Shown here piece by piece: positions 50,885-59,807 of a DNA stretch of 64,000 nucleotides. The notes under the pieces were generated by a model, which saw nothing but the letters and a program-made list of their open reading frames with translations, made no database searches and was not told the DNA's origin. Numbering within the stretch: the first letter of the stretch is position 1; every line of letters starts with the position of its first letter. The stretch comes from Alistipes sp. (lineage in GTDB: Bacteria; Bacteroidota; Bacteroidia; Bacteroidales; Rikenellaceae): contig JAHHQL010000008.1 of the NCBI GenBank assembly GCA_020026415.1, positions 1-64,000 of the forward strand. Direction: 5' to 3'. Position numbers and translations under genes: made by a program.

Positions 50885-52162
50885 TTATCGGTATTTGTCG
50901 CCCCAGAGTTGTTCGATGCGGTCGGCGATTTTGCTTTCCGCACCGTTTTGGCGGTCGGGTTCGTAGAAACGATGTCCAGAAAGCGATTCGGGCATAAATT
51001 CCTGACGGACGAAATGCCCGGCGTAGTCGTGCGAATATTTGTAGCCTTTGCCGTAACCCGCCTCCTCCATGAGTTTGGTGGGGGCGTTGCGGATGTTGAG
51101 AGGTACGGGACGGTTCTGGGTGTCGTGCTGCACGAAGGCCAGAGCCTCGTTGATGGCACGGTAGGCGGAATTGCTTTTTGCACTTGTGGCGAGGTAGATG
51201 GTCGTTTCGGCCAGCGTGATGCGTGCTTCCGGCATGCCGATCTTGTGCACCGTGTCGAAGCAGGCATTCGCCAAAAGCAGGGCGTTTGGATTGGCAAGGC
51301 CGATGTCCTCCGAGGCGAGAATCACCAGACGGCGGGCGATGAACCGCGGTTCTTCACCTCCCGCCAACATGCGGGCGAGATAGTAGATGGCGGCATTGGG
51401 ATCACTTCCGCGTACCGATTTGATGAACGCCGAGATGACGTCGTAGTGTTGTTCGCCGTTCTTGTCGTAGAGGGCGATGTTCTGTTGCAGACAATCGGTG
51501 ACGTATTGGTCGGTGACCACCACACGACCCTCGGTTGCGCCGACGATGATGTCCAGAATGTTGAGCAATTTGCGGGCATCACCCCCCGAAAGACGGAACA
51601 GGGCGGCGGTCTCTTTTACCTCGATGTCGCGTGCCTTGAGTTCCGTGTCGGTCGTGATGGCGCGGTGGAGGAGGGTTTCGAGGTCGTCTTCCTCCATGGA
51701 TTTGAGGATATAGACCTGACAACGGCTCAACAACGGCGAGATGACCTCGAACGAGGGATTCTCGGTTGTGGCACCGATCAGCGTGAAGATCCCCTGCTCA
51801 ACGGCACCCAACAGCGAATCCTGCTGTGATTTGTTGAAGCGGTGGATCTCGTCGATAAACAGAAAGGGCGGTTTGGCATCGAAGAAGCGTTCTTTGCGGG
51901 CGCGTTCGATCACCTCGCGGACATCCTTCACACCCGACGTGACGGCCGACAGCGTGAAGAACGGTCGGTTGAGTTGTGTGGCGACGATCTTGGCCAGCGT
52001 GGTCTTGCCCACACCCGGAGGCCCCCATAAAATAAATGAAGGGACATTCCCCGTTTCGAAGAATTTGCGGAACACACCGTTCTTTCCGACCAGATGATCC
52101 TGACCGATGTATTCGTCGATGGTTTTGGGTCTGAGGCGTTCGGCCAAAGGAATATTTGCCAT
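50885..52162 (-). CDS. rarA: Replication-associated recombination protein A (MgsA family AAA+ ATPase)
   Basis: 425 residues from the ATG at 52162 (MANIPLAERLRPKTIDEYIG); 19 upstream in-frame codons would overlap the promoter and are not conserved. Walker A GPPGVGKTT (47-55), Walker B LFIDEIHRF (101-109), sensor 1 GATTENPSF, and the C-terminal MgsA tetramerisation domain (RMLAGGEEPRFIARRLVILASEDIGLANP). RarA acts at stalled replication forks. It is monocistronic; the promoter abuts the terminator of the purine operon. Confidence 0.93.
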   Translation of the reverse strand: MANIPLAERLRPKTIDEYIGQDHLVGKNGVFRKFFETGNVPSFILWGPPGVGKTTLAKIVATQLNRPFFTLSAVTSGVKDVREVIERARKERFFDAKPPFLFIDEIHRFNKSQQDSLLGAVEQGIFTLIGATTENPSFEVISPLLSRCQVYILKSMEEDDLETLLHRAITTDTELKARDIEVKETAALFRLSGGDARKLLNILDIIVGATEGRVVVTDQYVTDCLQQNIALYDKNGEQHYDVISAFIKSVRGSDPNAAIYYLARMLAGGEEPRFIARRLVILASEDIGLANPNALLLANACFDTVHKIGMPEARITLAETTIYLATSAKSNSAYRAINEALAFVQHDTQNRPVPLNIRNAPTKLMEEAGYGKGYKYSHDYAGHFVRQEFMPESLSGHRFYEPDRQNGAESKIADRIEQLWGDKYR

Positions 52163-52185
52163 GATGCAAAAGTTGTTTACGGGAT

Positions 52186-52193
52186 CAAAGATA
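52186..52193 (-). promoter_or_regulatory. -7 box of rarA
   Basis: TATCTTTG on the minus strand, 23 nt before the ATG, directly behind the T-run of the folD terminator. Confidence 0.6.
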
Positions 52194-52195
52194 CG

Positions 52196-52230
52196 AAAAA
52201 ACAAGCGACCGACAAACACTTGTCGGTCGC
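52196..52230 (-). terminator. Terminator of the purine operon
   Basis: Perfect 11-bp stem GCGACCGACAA / TTGTCGGTCGC with an ACAC loop, followed on the minus strand by TTGTTTTTTC. Confidence 0.9.
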
Positions 52231-52235
52231 CTCTG

Positions 52236-52251
52236 GGTGCAAATTTGCACC
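52236..52251. repeat. 16-bp perfect palindrome between folD and the terminator
   Basis: GGTGCAAATTTGCACC, without any spacer. As RNA it cannot make a good hairpin without an enforced loop, so it may be a protein-binding site or a short stem preceding the terminator. Confidence 0.6.
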
Positions 52252-52255
52252 GGGT

Positions 52256-53107
52256 TTATTTTTCCATCTTTCTCAGGAAACACTCGATCGTGTTCTCCAT
52301 CAGGCAGCAGATGGTCATGGGACCCACACCGCCCGGAACGGGAGTGATGATCGAAGCCTTGGGTTCGATGCCTGCGAAATCCACATCACCGCACAATTTG
52401 CCGGTTTCGGGATCGCGGTTCACACCCACGTCGATGACGACCGTACCGTCGCTTACCATGTCGGGCGTCACGAATTTCGGACGACCGATGGCAACCACCA
52501 GAATCTCGGCACGACGCGTCACCTCACCGAGGTCCTTCGTGCGGCTGTGGGTGATGGTGACGGTGGCGTTGGCATCGAGCAGCAGCTTGGCCACGGGAAG
52601 ACCCACGATGTTGCTGCGGCCGACAACCACGGCGTTCTTACCCTCGATCTCGACACCTGCCGTGCGCAACATCTTGATGATGCCTTTGGGAGTGCAGGGC
52701 AATACGCAGGGTTGTTTCTGCCACAGGGCGGCTACGTTGCCGGGGTGGAACCCGTCCACATCCTTGCTCTTGTCGATGGCCTCGATCACGCGGTCTTCGT
52801 TGATGTGACGGGGCAGGGGCAACTGAACGAGAATACCATCAACCGTATCGTCGGCGTTCAGATCGGCGATGATCTGGAGCAACTCCTCCTCGGAGATGGT
52901 TTCGGGTTTACGGATGGTGGTGTTCTTGATGCCCACCTCCTCGGATGCTTTGGCCTTGCCCTTCACGTAACTGATCGAACCGGCATCTTCACCGACCAGA
53001 ATCACTACGAGGTGGGGTACACGGCCGTATTTTGCGGGGAAAGTCTTTACTTCCCCGGCCATTTCCTGCTTGAGTTTCAAAGCAAGTTCTTTTCCACTGA
53101 TAATCAT
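52256..53107 (-). CDS. folD: Bifunctional methylenetetrahydrofolate dehydrogenase/cyclohydrolase
   Basis: 283 residues. Tyr47 and Lys51 (SYVKGKAKA) are the catalytic pair; DGILVQLPLPRHI and KDVDGFHPGN are typical of the family; VVVGRSNIVGLPVAKLL is the NADP-binding loop, and the C-terminal TPVPGGVGPMT fits. It makes 10-formyl-THF, the one-carbon donor for PurN and PurH encoded upstream in the same operon. It is last in the operon, 15 nt after purD. Confidence 0.95.
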   Translation of the reverse strand: MIISGKELALKLKQEMAGEVKTFPAKYGRVPHLVVILVGEDAGSISYVKGKAKASEEVGIKNTTIRKPETISEEELLQIIADLNADDTVDGILVQLPLPRHINEDRVIEAIDKSKDVDGFHPGNVAALWQKQPCVLPCTPKGIIKMLRTAGVEIEGKNAVVVGRSNIVGLPVAKLLLDANATVTITHSRTKDLGEVTRRAEILVVAIGRPKFVTPDMVSDGTVVIDVGVNRDPETGKLCGDVDFAGIEPKASIITPVPGGVGPMTICCLMENTIECFLRKMEK

Positions 53108-53122
53108 AGGTTTTAAGGTTTT

Positions 53123-54376
53123 TTATTTTTCAAATGCCCTCCATCCGATGTCCGAACGGTGGAACAGATTTTCACACTCGATCATTTCAACGCGGCGACG
53201 GGCATCTTCACGTGCCTCTTGAAGCGTTGCGCCCTTGCCGACAACCGTCATGACACGACCTCCTGCCGTAACGAAGCCCTTGTCGGTGGATTTCGTACCC
53301 ATGTGGTAGATCCATGCACCGCGACCTGCCTCTTCCAGACCTTTGATCTCGAATCCCTTCTCGTAGGATCCGGGATAGCCTTTCGAGGCGAGGACAATGC
53401 CCAGAGTGGCGAAATCGTGCCATTCGAGTTGCATCGAACCGTGGTCGGCAACGGCCATGAAGGCATCCGCGATGTCGCTCTTCAAACGGGGCAACACCAC
53501 TTCGGTTTCGGGATCGCCGAAACGGGCGTTGAACTCGATGACCTTGATGCCCTTGGCGGTTTTCATCAGGCCGCCGTAGAGAATACCCTCAAACGGGCAA
53601 CCCTCCTTGACCATGGCATCGGCGGTCGGCTGCATAATCTGCTCCAGAGCGTATCGTTCGTCTTCCTCGGTGATGAAAGGCAGCGGCGAGTAAGCACCCA
53701 TACCGCCCGTATTGGGGCCTTTGTCGCCGTCGCAGGCGCGTTTGTGGTCCTGTGCCGAAACCATCGGCCATACCTTGTGACCCGACACGAAACACATATA
53801 CGAGAACTCGACACCTTCCAGATATTCCTCGATGACGACACTTCCCTTGCCGAATTTGTCGTCGAGCAACATATCGCGCAGTGCCTCGTCGGCCTCCGCC
53901 TCGGTCATGGCGATGACCACACCCTTGCCGGCTGCCAATCCGTCGTATTTCAAAACGGTCGGCACACCCGTCCGGCGTACGTAGTCGCGTGCGGCTTCAT
54001 ACTCCGAGAATACCTTGTAGGCGGCGGTGGGGATTTGGTATTTGTGCATCAGATCCTTGGCAAACTCTTTCGAGCATTCGATCTGTGCGGCGGCTTTCGT
54101 CGGGCCGACGATCTTCAGACCGCGCTCCTTGAACAAATCGACAATACCCACGGCCAGTGCGGCTTCGGGGCCTACGACCGTCAGTGCGATGTTGTTTGCC
54201 TCAGCGAAATCAGCCAGTTTCTCGCATTCGCTGACACCGATGGCCACGCACTCGGCCTGAAGGGCAATGCCCGCATTACCCGGTGCGCACCAGATTTTAT
54301 CGACCTGCTTTGAACGGGACAGCGCATCGACAATGGCGTGTTCGCGACCGCCCGAACCAATAACCAGTACTTTCAT
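53123..54376 (-). CDS. purD: Phosphoribosylamine-glycine ligase
   Basis: 417 residues. ATP-grasp enzyme with the N-terminal MKVLVIGSGGREHAIV, GPEAALAVGIVD, and KYDGLAAGKGVVIA; GDPETEVVLPRL holds metal ligands. It joins glycine to phosphoribosylamine (step 2 of purine synthesis). An 89-nt gap with two hairpins separates it from purH upstream, the longest gap within the operon. Confidence 0.95.
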   Translation of the reverse strand: MKVLVIGSGGREHAIVDALSRSKQVDKIWCAPGNAGIALQAECVAIGVSECEKLADFAEANNIALTVVGPEAALAVGIVDLFKERGLKIVGPTKAAAQIECSKEFAKDLMHKYQIPTAAYKVFSEYEAARDYVRRTGVPTVLKYDGLAAGKGVVIAMTEAEADEALRDMLLDDKFGKGSVVIEEYLEGVEFSYMCFVSGHKVWPMVSAQDHKRACDGDKGPNTGGMGAYSPLPFITEEDERYALEQIMQPTADAMVKEGCPFEGILYGGLMKTAKGIKVIEFNARFGDPETEVVLPRLKSDIADAFMAVADHGSMQLEWHDFATLGIVLASKGYPGSYEKGFEIKGLEEAGRGAWIYHMGTKSTDKGFVTAGGRVMTVVGKGATLQEAREDARRRVEMIECENLFHRSDIGWRAFEK

Positions 54377-54395
54377 GGTTTTACCTTTTTAATGA

Positions 54396-54429
54396 CTGTG
54401 TATCCGCAACCTTGGTCGCGGATACACAG
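54396..54429 (-). other. Intercistronic hairpin between purH and purD
   Basis: 12-bp stem CTGTGTATCCGC / GCGGATACACAG with a 10-nt loop and no T-run. A second short hairpin, GGGAG TG CTCCC, lies at 54452-54463 just after the purH stop. Possibly an mRNA processing or stability element. Confidence 0.6.
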
Positions 54430-54465
54430 AGTTTTACATGCTTGAAATAAAGGGAGTGCTCCCGA

Positions 54466-55992
54466 TTAGTGCTTGAAGTGGCGTTCGCCCGTGAATACCA
54501 TGGCGATACCCAATTCGTTGGCCTTGCGGATCGAGTCCTCGTCGCGGATCGAACCACCCGGCTGGACGATGGCTGTCACGCCGTATTCGGCGGCCAGCGT
54601 CACGCAGTCGTCGAAGGGGAAGAAGCCGTCCGATGCGAGTACCAGACCTTCGCTAAAACCTGCGGCCTTGGCCTCTTTCAGTGCGATCTCGGCCGAACCG
54701 ATGCGGTTCATCTGACCTGCGCCCACACCCAGGGTGCGACCGTCGCGAACGACGACGATGGCGTTCGATTTCACGTGCTTGACGATGTGCCAGCCGAAAT
54801 TCATGTCGGACATCTGTGCCTCTTCGGGCTTACGCTCCGTGACGCACATCTCGGCCGTTACGGTACGGGTCTCGGTGTCGGCCTGCTGCATGAGCATACC
54901 GCCGTTCATGCCGACATACTGATACTCGGCAACCGCACCCTCCATATCGACCTCCAGAAGACGCAGATTCTTCTTCGTCTCCAGCACTTCCAAAGCCTCC
55001 TTGTCGAACTTCGGAGCCATGATGATCTCCAGAAAGATCGGCTTCATGAGTTCGGCGACTTCGCGTGTTACGGTGCAGTTTGTGGCGACGATACCGCCGA
55101 AGATCGACACCTTGTCGGCTTCGTAGGCCTTCGTCCAAGCCTCGATGACATCCTTACCCGTGGCGGCACCGCATGGATTCATGTGCTTCAGCCCCACGCA
55201 GAACGGCTCCTTGAACTCGCGGACGATGTTCAGCGCAGCCTGTGCGTCCTGAATGTTGTTGTACGACAACTCCTTGCCGTGCAACTGCTTGGCAAAGGCA
55301 GGCGAGTAACTTACGGGGTCGGCCTGACGATAGAACTTGGCGGTCTGGTGGGGATTCTCGCCGTAACGCAACGATTGCACGAGGTCATATTCGAGGAAGA
55401 GTTTCTCGTTCAGACCTGCCTGCTTGCGCATGTAGGTGGCGATCATCATATCGTATTCGGCAGTGTGGGTATAGGCCTTGGCCGATAGTTCGAGACGGGT
55501 TTCCTTGCGGGTGTTTCCCTCTCGGTGGATTTCGTCGATGATGCGGCGGTAGTCCGAGGGGTCACATACGACCGTCACATCGGCCCAGTTCTTGGCAGCC
55601 GAACGCAACATCGAAGGGCCGCCGATGTCGATGTTCTCGATGGCATCGGCCATCGTCACACCCTCCTTGGCGATCGTCTGACGGAACGGATAGAGATTGA
55701 CACAAACCATGTCGATAAATTCGATGCCGTTGTCCTTCAACGCCTTGATGTGTGACGGATCGTCGCGTCGTGCCAACAGACCGCCGTGTACTTTGGGGTG
55801 GAGTGTCTTGACGCGACCGTCACAAATTTCGGGGAATCCCGTTACATCGCTGATGTTGATCACCTTGACACCCTCCTTTTGGAGGAGGTTCATCGTGCCG
55901 CCTGTGGCAATGACTTCCCATCCGGCCGCACGCAAGTCGCGGGCAAACTCTACGACACCTGTTTTATCGCTTACACTGATTAATGCACGCAT
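54466..55992 (-). CDS. purH: Bifunctional AICAR transformylase/IMP cyclohydrolase
   Basis: 508 residues. The N-terminal IMP cyclohydrolase domain (about 1-200; VSDKTGVVEFARDL, GRVKTLHPKVHGGLL) and the C-terminal transformylase domain (about 205-508; LRYGENPHQTAKFY, KHMNPCGAA) are complete. It carries out the last two steps to IMP using 10-formyl-THF from FolD. It lies 18 nt after purN. Confidence 0.95.
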   Translation of the reverse strand: MRALISVSDKTGVVEFARDLRAAGWEVIATGGTMNLLQKEGVKVINISDVTGFPEICDGRVKTLHPKVHGGLLARRDDPSHIKALKDNGIEFIDMVCVNLYPFRQTIAKEGVTMADAIENIDIGGPSMLRSAAKNWADVTVVCDPSDYRRIIDEIHREGNTRKETRLELSAKAYTHTAEYDMMIATYMRKQAGLNEKLFLEYDLVQSLRYGENPHQTAKFYRQADPVSYSPAFAKQLHGKELSYNNIQDAQAALNIVREFKEPFCVGLKHMNPCGAATGKDVIEAWTKAYEADKVSIFGGIVATNCTVTREVAELMKPIFLEIIMAPKFDKEALEVLETKKNLRLLEVDMEGAVAEYQYVGMNGGMLMQQADTETRTVTAEMCVTERKPEEAQMSDMNFGWHIVKHVKSNAIVVVRDGRTLGVGAGQMNRIGSAEIALKEAKAAGFSEGLVLASDGFFPFDDCVTLAAEYGVTAIVQPGGSIRDEDSIRKANELGIAMVFTGERHFKH

Positions 55993-56010
55993 ATATCTTA
56001 TTTCTCCTTT

Positions 56011-56571
56011 TTATTTTAATAATTTGTTAATCGTCTCCACGTAGAGGATATGTTCCACGGCGTGGATTTTTTGTTCGAGTTCGTCAATGTCTCTACCGTA
56101 GTATTCGAACCCGCGCTGGGCGATGATCTTGCCGCCGTCGAGCGTGGCATCGACCTGATGAATCGTCACACCGAACACCTTGACGCCGTATTCGAAGGCA
56201 TCGCGGATGCCGTGTGCTCCCGGAAACGAGGGGAGCAGGGCGGGATGGATGTTGATGATCCGTCCGCCGTAGGCCTCGAGCAACGTGTCGCCCACAATAC
56301 GCATATAACCTGCCAGACAGATCAGTTCGACTCCGGCCTCCTGCAATCGGGTGACGATCTCGCGTTCGAAATCGGCCTTCGAAGGGTAATCCTTCGGCGA
56401 GAATGCAAAAGCGGGCACATGGTGATTCGCGGCACGCTCCACCACTTTGGCCTGCGGTTTGTCGCATACCATCAGAACGACCTCGGCATCAATCTGATGC
56501 TTCTCGCACGCCGTGACGATGGCCTCGAAATTCGAACCGCTTCCGCTGGCAAAAACTGCTATTTTGTGCAT
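56011..56571 (-). CDS. purN: Phosphoribosylglycinamide formyltransferase
   Basis: 186 residues. GSGSNFEAI near the start binds the phosphate; the catalytic residues Asn107 and His109 ([12 protein letters not shown]) and Asp145 (DATLDGG) are in the expected places. It transfers a formyl group from 10-formyl-THF to GAR (step 3). Its ATG lies 13 nt inside the end of purM, so translation is coupled. Confidence 0.95.
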   Translation of the reverse strand: MHKIAVFASGSGSNFEAIVTACEKHQIDAEVVLMVCDKPQAKVVERAANHHVPAFAFSPKDYPSKADFEREIVTRLQEAGVELICLAGYMRIVGDTLLEAYGGRIINIHPALLPSFPGAHGIRDAFEYGVKVFGVTIHQVDATLDGGKIIAQRGFEYYGRDIDELEQKIHAVEHILYVETINKLLK

Positions 56572-57599
56572 GGCTGTTTGATTGTGACGCCCTCGCCCTC
56601 GATGACCTTACCGATCACCGATGCGCGTTCGCCGTTCTTCTTCAGGATCTCGATGGCGCGATCGGCATCCTTGGCATCGAGTGCGATGACCATACCGATA
56701 CCCATGTTGAAGATGTTGAACATCTCGCGGTGGGGAATCTTGCCGTACTTTTCGAGGAACTGGAACACGGGCAGAATCTCCCACGAACCGTGCTCGATCT
56801 CGACACCCTGACCCTCTTTCAGAATACGGGGAATGTTCTCGTCGAAACCGCCGCCCGTGATGTGGCTGATGCCGTGAACGTCCAACTCGTGAACCACTTC
56901 GAGCACCTGCTTTACGTAGATGCGCGTCGGGGTCAGAAGTACGTGACCCAGAAGATCTTCCGAGAGTTCGGGATACGACTTGTGCAGGTCGAGGTTGTTG
57001 TCCGATACAACCTTGCGCACGAGGCTGAATCCGTTCGAGTGCACACCCGTAGATTGGATGCCGACCAATACGTCACCCACCTTTACCTTCGAGCAGTCGA
57101 TGAGTTTCGATTTCTCGACCACACCCACCGTGAAACCTGCGATGTCGTATTCGCCGTCGGAATACATACCCGGCATTTCGGCCGTTTCGCCACCGACCAG
57201 TGCGCAGCCTGCCTGACGGCAACCCTCGGCAACACCCGCTACGATGGCTTCGATTTTCTGGGGTTCATTGTGGCCCACGGCAACGTAATCGAGGAACTCC
57301 AGCGGTTCTGCACCCTGAGCCAGCACGTCATTGACACACATGGCCACGGCATCAATACCGATCGTGTCGTGCTTGTCCATCTCGAAAGCCAACTTGAGTT
57401 TGGTGCCGACACCGTCCGTACCGCTCACCAGTACGGGTTCCTTCACCTTGAGTGCCGACAGGTCGAACATACCGCCGAAAGCACCGATGTTGCCCATCAC
57501 GCCCAGACGGTTGGTCGAAGCCACATGTTTCTTGATGCGTCGTACTACTTCGTAACCGGCCTCCAAATTTACACCGGCTTTTTCATATGATTGAGCCAT
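56559..57599 (-). CDS. purM: Phosphoribosylformylglycinamidine cyclo-ligase (AIR synthetase)
   Basis: 346 residues. [28 protein letters not shown] and the C-terminal [10 protein letters not shown] are diagnostic of the ATP-dependent AIR synthetase fold shared with PurL. It closes the imidazole ring (step 5). It lies 32 nt after purF and overlaps purN. Confidence 0.95.
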   Translation of the reverse strand: MAQSYEKAGVNLEAGYEVVRRIKKHVASTNRLGVMGNIGAFGGMFDLSALKVKEPVLVSGTDGVGTKLKLAFEMDKHDTIGIDAVAMCVNDVLAQGAEPLEFLDYVAVGHNEPQKIEAIVAGVAEGCRQAGCALVGGETAEMPGMYSDGEYDIAGFTVGVVEKSKLIDCSKVKVGDVLVGIQSTGVHSNGFSLVRKVVSDNNLDLHKSYPELSEDLLGHVLLTPTRIYVKQVLEVVHELDVHGISHITGGGFDENIPRILKEGQGVEIEHGSWEILPVFQFLEKYGKIPHREMFNIFNMGIGMVIALDAKDADRAIEILKKNGERASVIGKVIEGEGVTIKQPCTK

Positions 57600-57631
57600 A
57601 ATTCTCGTTTTAATCAGATTTTACAAAAAGG

Positions 57632-59050
57632 TTATTCGTCGATTTTGCTTTTTGCCTGCTCTTCATAACTGTACAGAGCCGTGGGGTAGTGTCCCGTGAA
57701 GCAGGCCATACACAACTCGTCGCGTTTGCCGGCTTTCAGCAGCGCATCGGGCGAGAGGTAAGCCAGCGAATCGGCACCGATGATCTGGCGTACTTCATCG
57801 ACACTGCGGTAAGCCGAGATCAACTGATCCTTGGTCGAGGTATCCACGCCGTAGAAACACGAACTGGTCATTTCGGGCGAGGCAATACGCACATGTACCT
57901 CCTTGGCACCCGCTTCGCGCAACATCTTGATGATACGGCGCGAGGTCGTACCGCGGACGATCGAGTCATCGACCAGTACGATGCGTTTGTCCTTGACGAT
58001 CGAACGCACGGCCGAAAGTTTCATGCGTACACCCTTCTCTCGCATTGCCTGCGAAGGCTGGATGAACGTACGGCCGATGTATTTGTTCTTGATCAGACCC
58101 ATTTCGTACGGGAGTCCGCTTGCCTCGGCATAACCCATCGCGGCACTCAGACTCGAATCGGGTACACCCACCACGATGTCGGCATCGGCGGGAGCCTCCT
58201 TGAAGAGCAGACGTCCCGATTCTTTGCGGTAGGCGTGGACGTTGCAACCCTCGATGTCGCTGTCGGGGCGTGCGAAATAGATGTACTCCATCGAGCACAT
58301 CGTATGACGCTTGTACTCCGAGAAATCGCAACTGCGGATGCCCTTTTCGGAGATCGTGACGATCTCGCCGGGGTTGATGTCGCGGATGTATTCCGCACCG
58401 ATCGTGTCGAAGGCGCAGGTCTCGCTGGCAACCACATAACCGCTGCCCAGACGGCCGATCGACAGGGGGTGGAATCCGTTCTTGTCGCGGCACGCATAGA
58501 TGCGGTTCTTGGTCATGATCAGGATCGAATAGGCACCTTCCATCATGTTCAGTGCGTCGATGATGGCGTAGATACGGGGGCGATCCTTCTGAGCGTTTTC
58601 CTTCTTGATCAGGTGAGCCAGCACCTCGCAGTCGGAAGTGGACTGGAAAAGGCTGCCTTTGTTTTCGAGATAGGTGCGCAATAGTTTGGCATTGACGATG
58701 TTGCCGTTGTGTGCCAGAGCGAAGTCGCCTGTGTTGTGTCGGAACATCAGCGGTTGGATGTTTTCATTGCCTGTGCATCCCTGCATCGGGTAACGCACAT
58801 GGCCGACGGCCATCGTGCCGTGAAGTTTCGAGATTTTCTCTTCGTTGAAAACCTCCGTCACCAGACCTGCACCACGCTGGCGGTTGAATTGTCCGTCCTT
58901 ATCGACGGTCACGATACCGCACCCCTGCTGTCCGCGATGTTGCAAGGCATGGAGTGCATAGTAGGTGAGTGAAGCGGCGTTCTCGACACCTACGATGCCG
59001 AAAACACCACATTCCTCATGCAATTCGCGATCTACAATCGGTTCAAACAT
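57632..59050 (-). CDS. purF: Amidophosphoribosyltransferase, Fe-S/propeptide type
   Basis: 472 residues from the ATG at 59050 (MFEPIVDRELHEECGVFG). The first 13 residues are probably a propeptide removed so that Cys14 becomes the N-terminal nucleophile, as in the B. subtilis type. The glutaminase domain is followed by the phosphoribosyltransferase domain with VLVDDSIVRGTTSRR. CMACFTGHYPT near the end matches iron-sulfur ligands of the Bacillus-type enzyme. It commits PRPP to purines and is classically inhibited by nucleotides. It starts 1 nt after the purC stop. Confidence 0.94.
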   Translation of the reverse strand: MFEPIVDRELHEECGVFGIVGVENAASLTYYALHALQHRGQQGCGIVTVDKDGQFNRQRGAGLVTEVFNEEKISKLHGTMAVGHVRYPMQGCTGNENIQPLMFRHNTGDFALAHNGNIVNAKLLRTYLENKGSLFQSTSDCEVLAHLIKKENAQKDRPRIYAIIDALNMMEGAYSILIMTKNRIYACRDKNGFHPLSIGRLGSGYVVASETCAFDTIGAEYIRDINPGEIVTISEKGIRSCDFSEYKRHTMCSMEYIYFARPDSDIEGCNVHAYRKESGRLLFKEAPADADIVVGVPDSSLSAAMGYAEASGLPYEMGLIKNKYIGRTFIQPSQAMREKGVRMKLSAVRSIVKDKRIVLVDDSIVRGTTSRRIIKMLREAGAKEVHVRIASPEMTSSCFYGVDTSTKDQLISAYRSVDEVRQIIGADSLAYLSPDALLKAGKRDELCMACFTGHYPTALYSYEEQAKSKIDE

Positions 59051-59051
59051 A

Positions 59052-59768
59052 CTATTTCTCAACTTTTTCCAAACGGGACAGAATTTCCTCGTACGCTTCT
59101 TTTACGCGACCAAGATCACGGCGGAAACGGTCCTTGTCCAGTTTCTCGTTGGTCTTCTTGTCCCACAGACGGCAAGTGTCGGGCGAGATCTCGTCGGCGA
59201 GGACGATCTCACCGTCGCTCGTCTTGCCAAATTCGATCTTGAAGTCGATCAGGTTGATATCCATCTCATCGAAGAGTTTGATCAGCACTTGGTTGATGCG
59301 GGCGGTCATATCGTAAATCTGCTTCAACTCGTCGTAGGTGGCGACACCCAGAGCCACAGCGTGGTGGTCGTTGATCAGAGGATCTCCCAGAGCATCGTCC
59401 TTGTAGCAGATGTCGAAGATCACGTTCGAGGGTTTCGTACCTTCCTCGATGCCCAGTCGCTGAGCCATCGAACCTGCAATCACATTGCGGACAATCACCT
59501 CAAGGGGGATGATTTTCACACGGCGGCAAAGCTGGTCGCGGTTGTTCAACGTCTCGATGTAGTGGGTCTTGATGCCTGCCTCGTGCAGACGGTGGAAGAT
59601 CAAAGTCGAGATCGTGTTGTTCAACTCGCCCTTACCCTCGATTGTAGCCTTCTTGATGTTGTTGAATGCCGTGGCGGCATCTTTGTAATGGATGATGATC
59701 TTGTCGGGATCATCGGTCAAGAACACCTGTTTGGCTTTTCCTTCGTAGAGCATTTCCAATTGTTTCAT
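59052..59768 (-). CDS. purC: SAICAR synthase
   Basis: 238 residues. [17 protein letters not shown] near the start, [13 protein letters not shown] and [23 protein letters not shown] are the ATP- and substrate-binding landmarks. It adds aspartate to CAIR (step 8 by bacterial numbering). It lies 39 nt after purL and 1 nt before purF. Confidence 0.95.
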   Translation of the reverse strand: MKQLEMLYEGKAKQVFLTDDPDKIIIHYKDAATAFNNIKKATIEGKGELNNTISTLIFHRLHEAGIKTHYIETLNNRDQLCRRVKIIPLEVIVRNVIAGSMAQRLGIEEGTKPSNVIFDICYKDDALGDPLINDHHAVALGVATYDELKQIYDMTARINQVLIKLFDEMDINLIDFKIEFGKTSDGEIVLADEISPDTCRLWDKKTNEKLDKDRFRRDLGRVKEAYEEILSRLEKVEK

Positions 59769-59807
59769 AGCGTGTGTGGTTTAAAAGATTTTGTATGATT
59801 TTATTGC

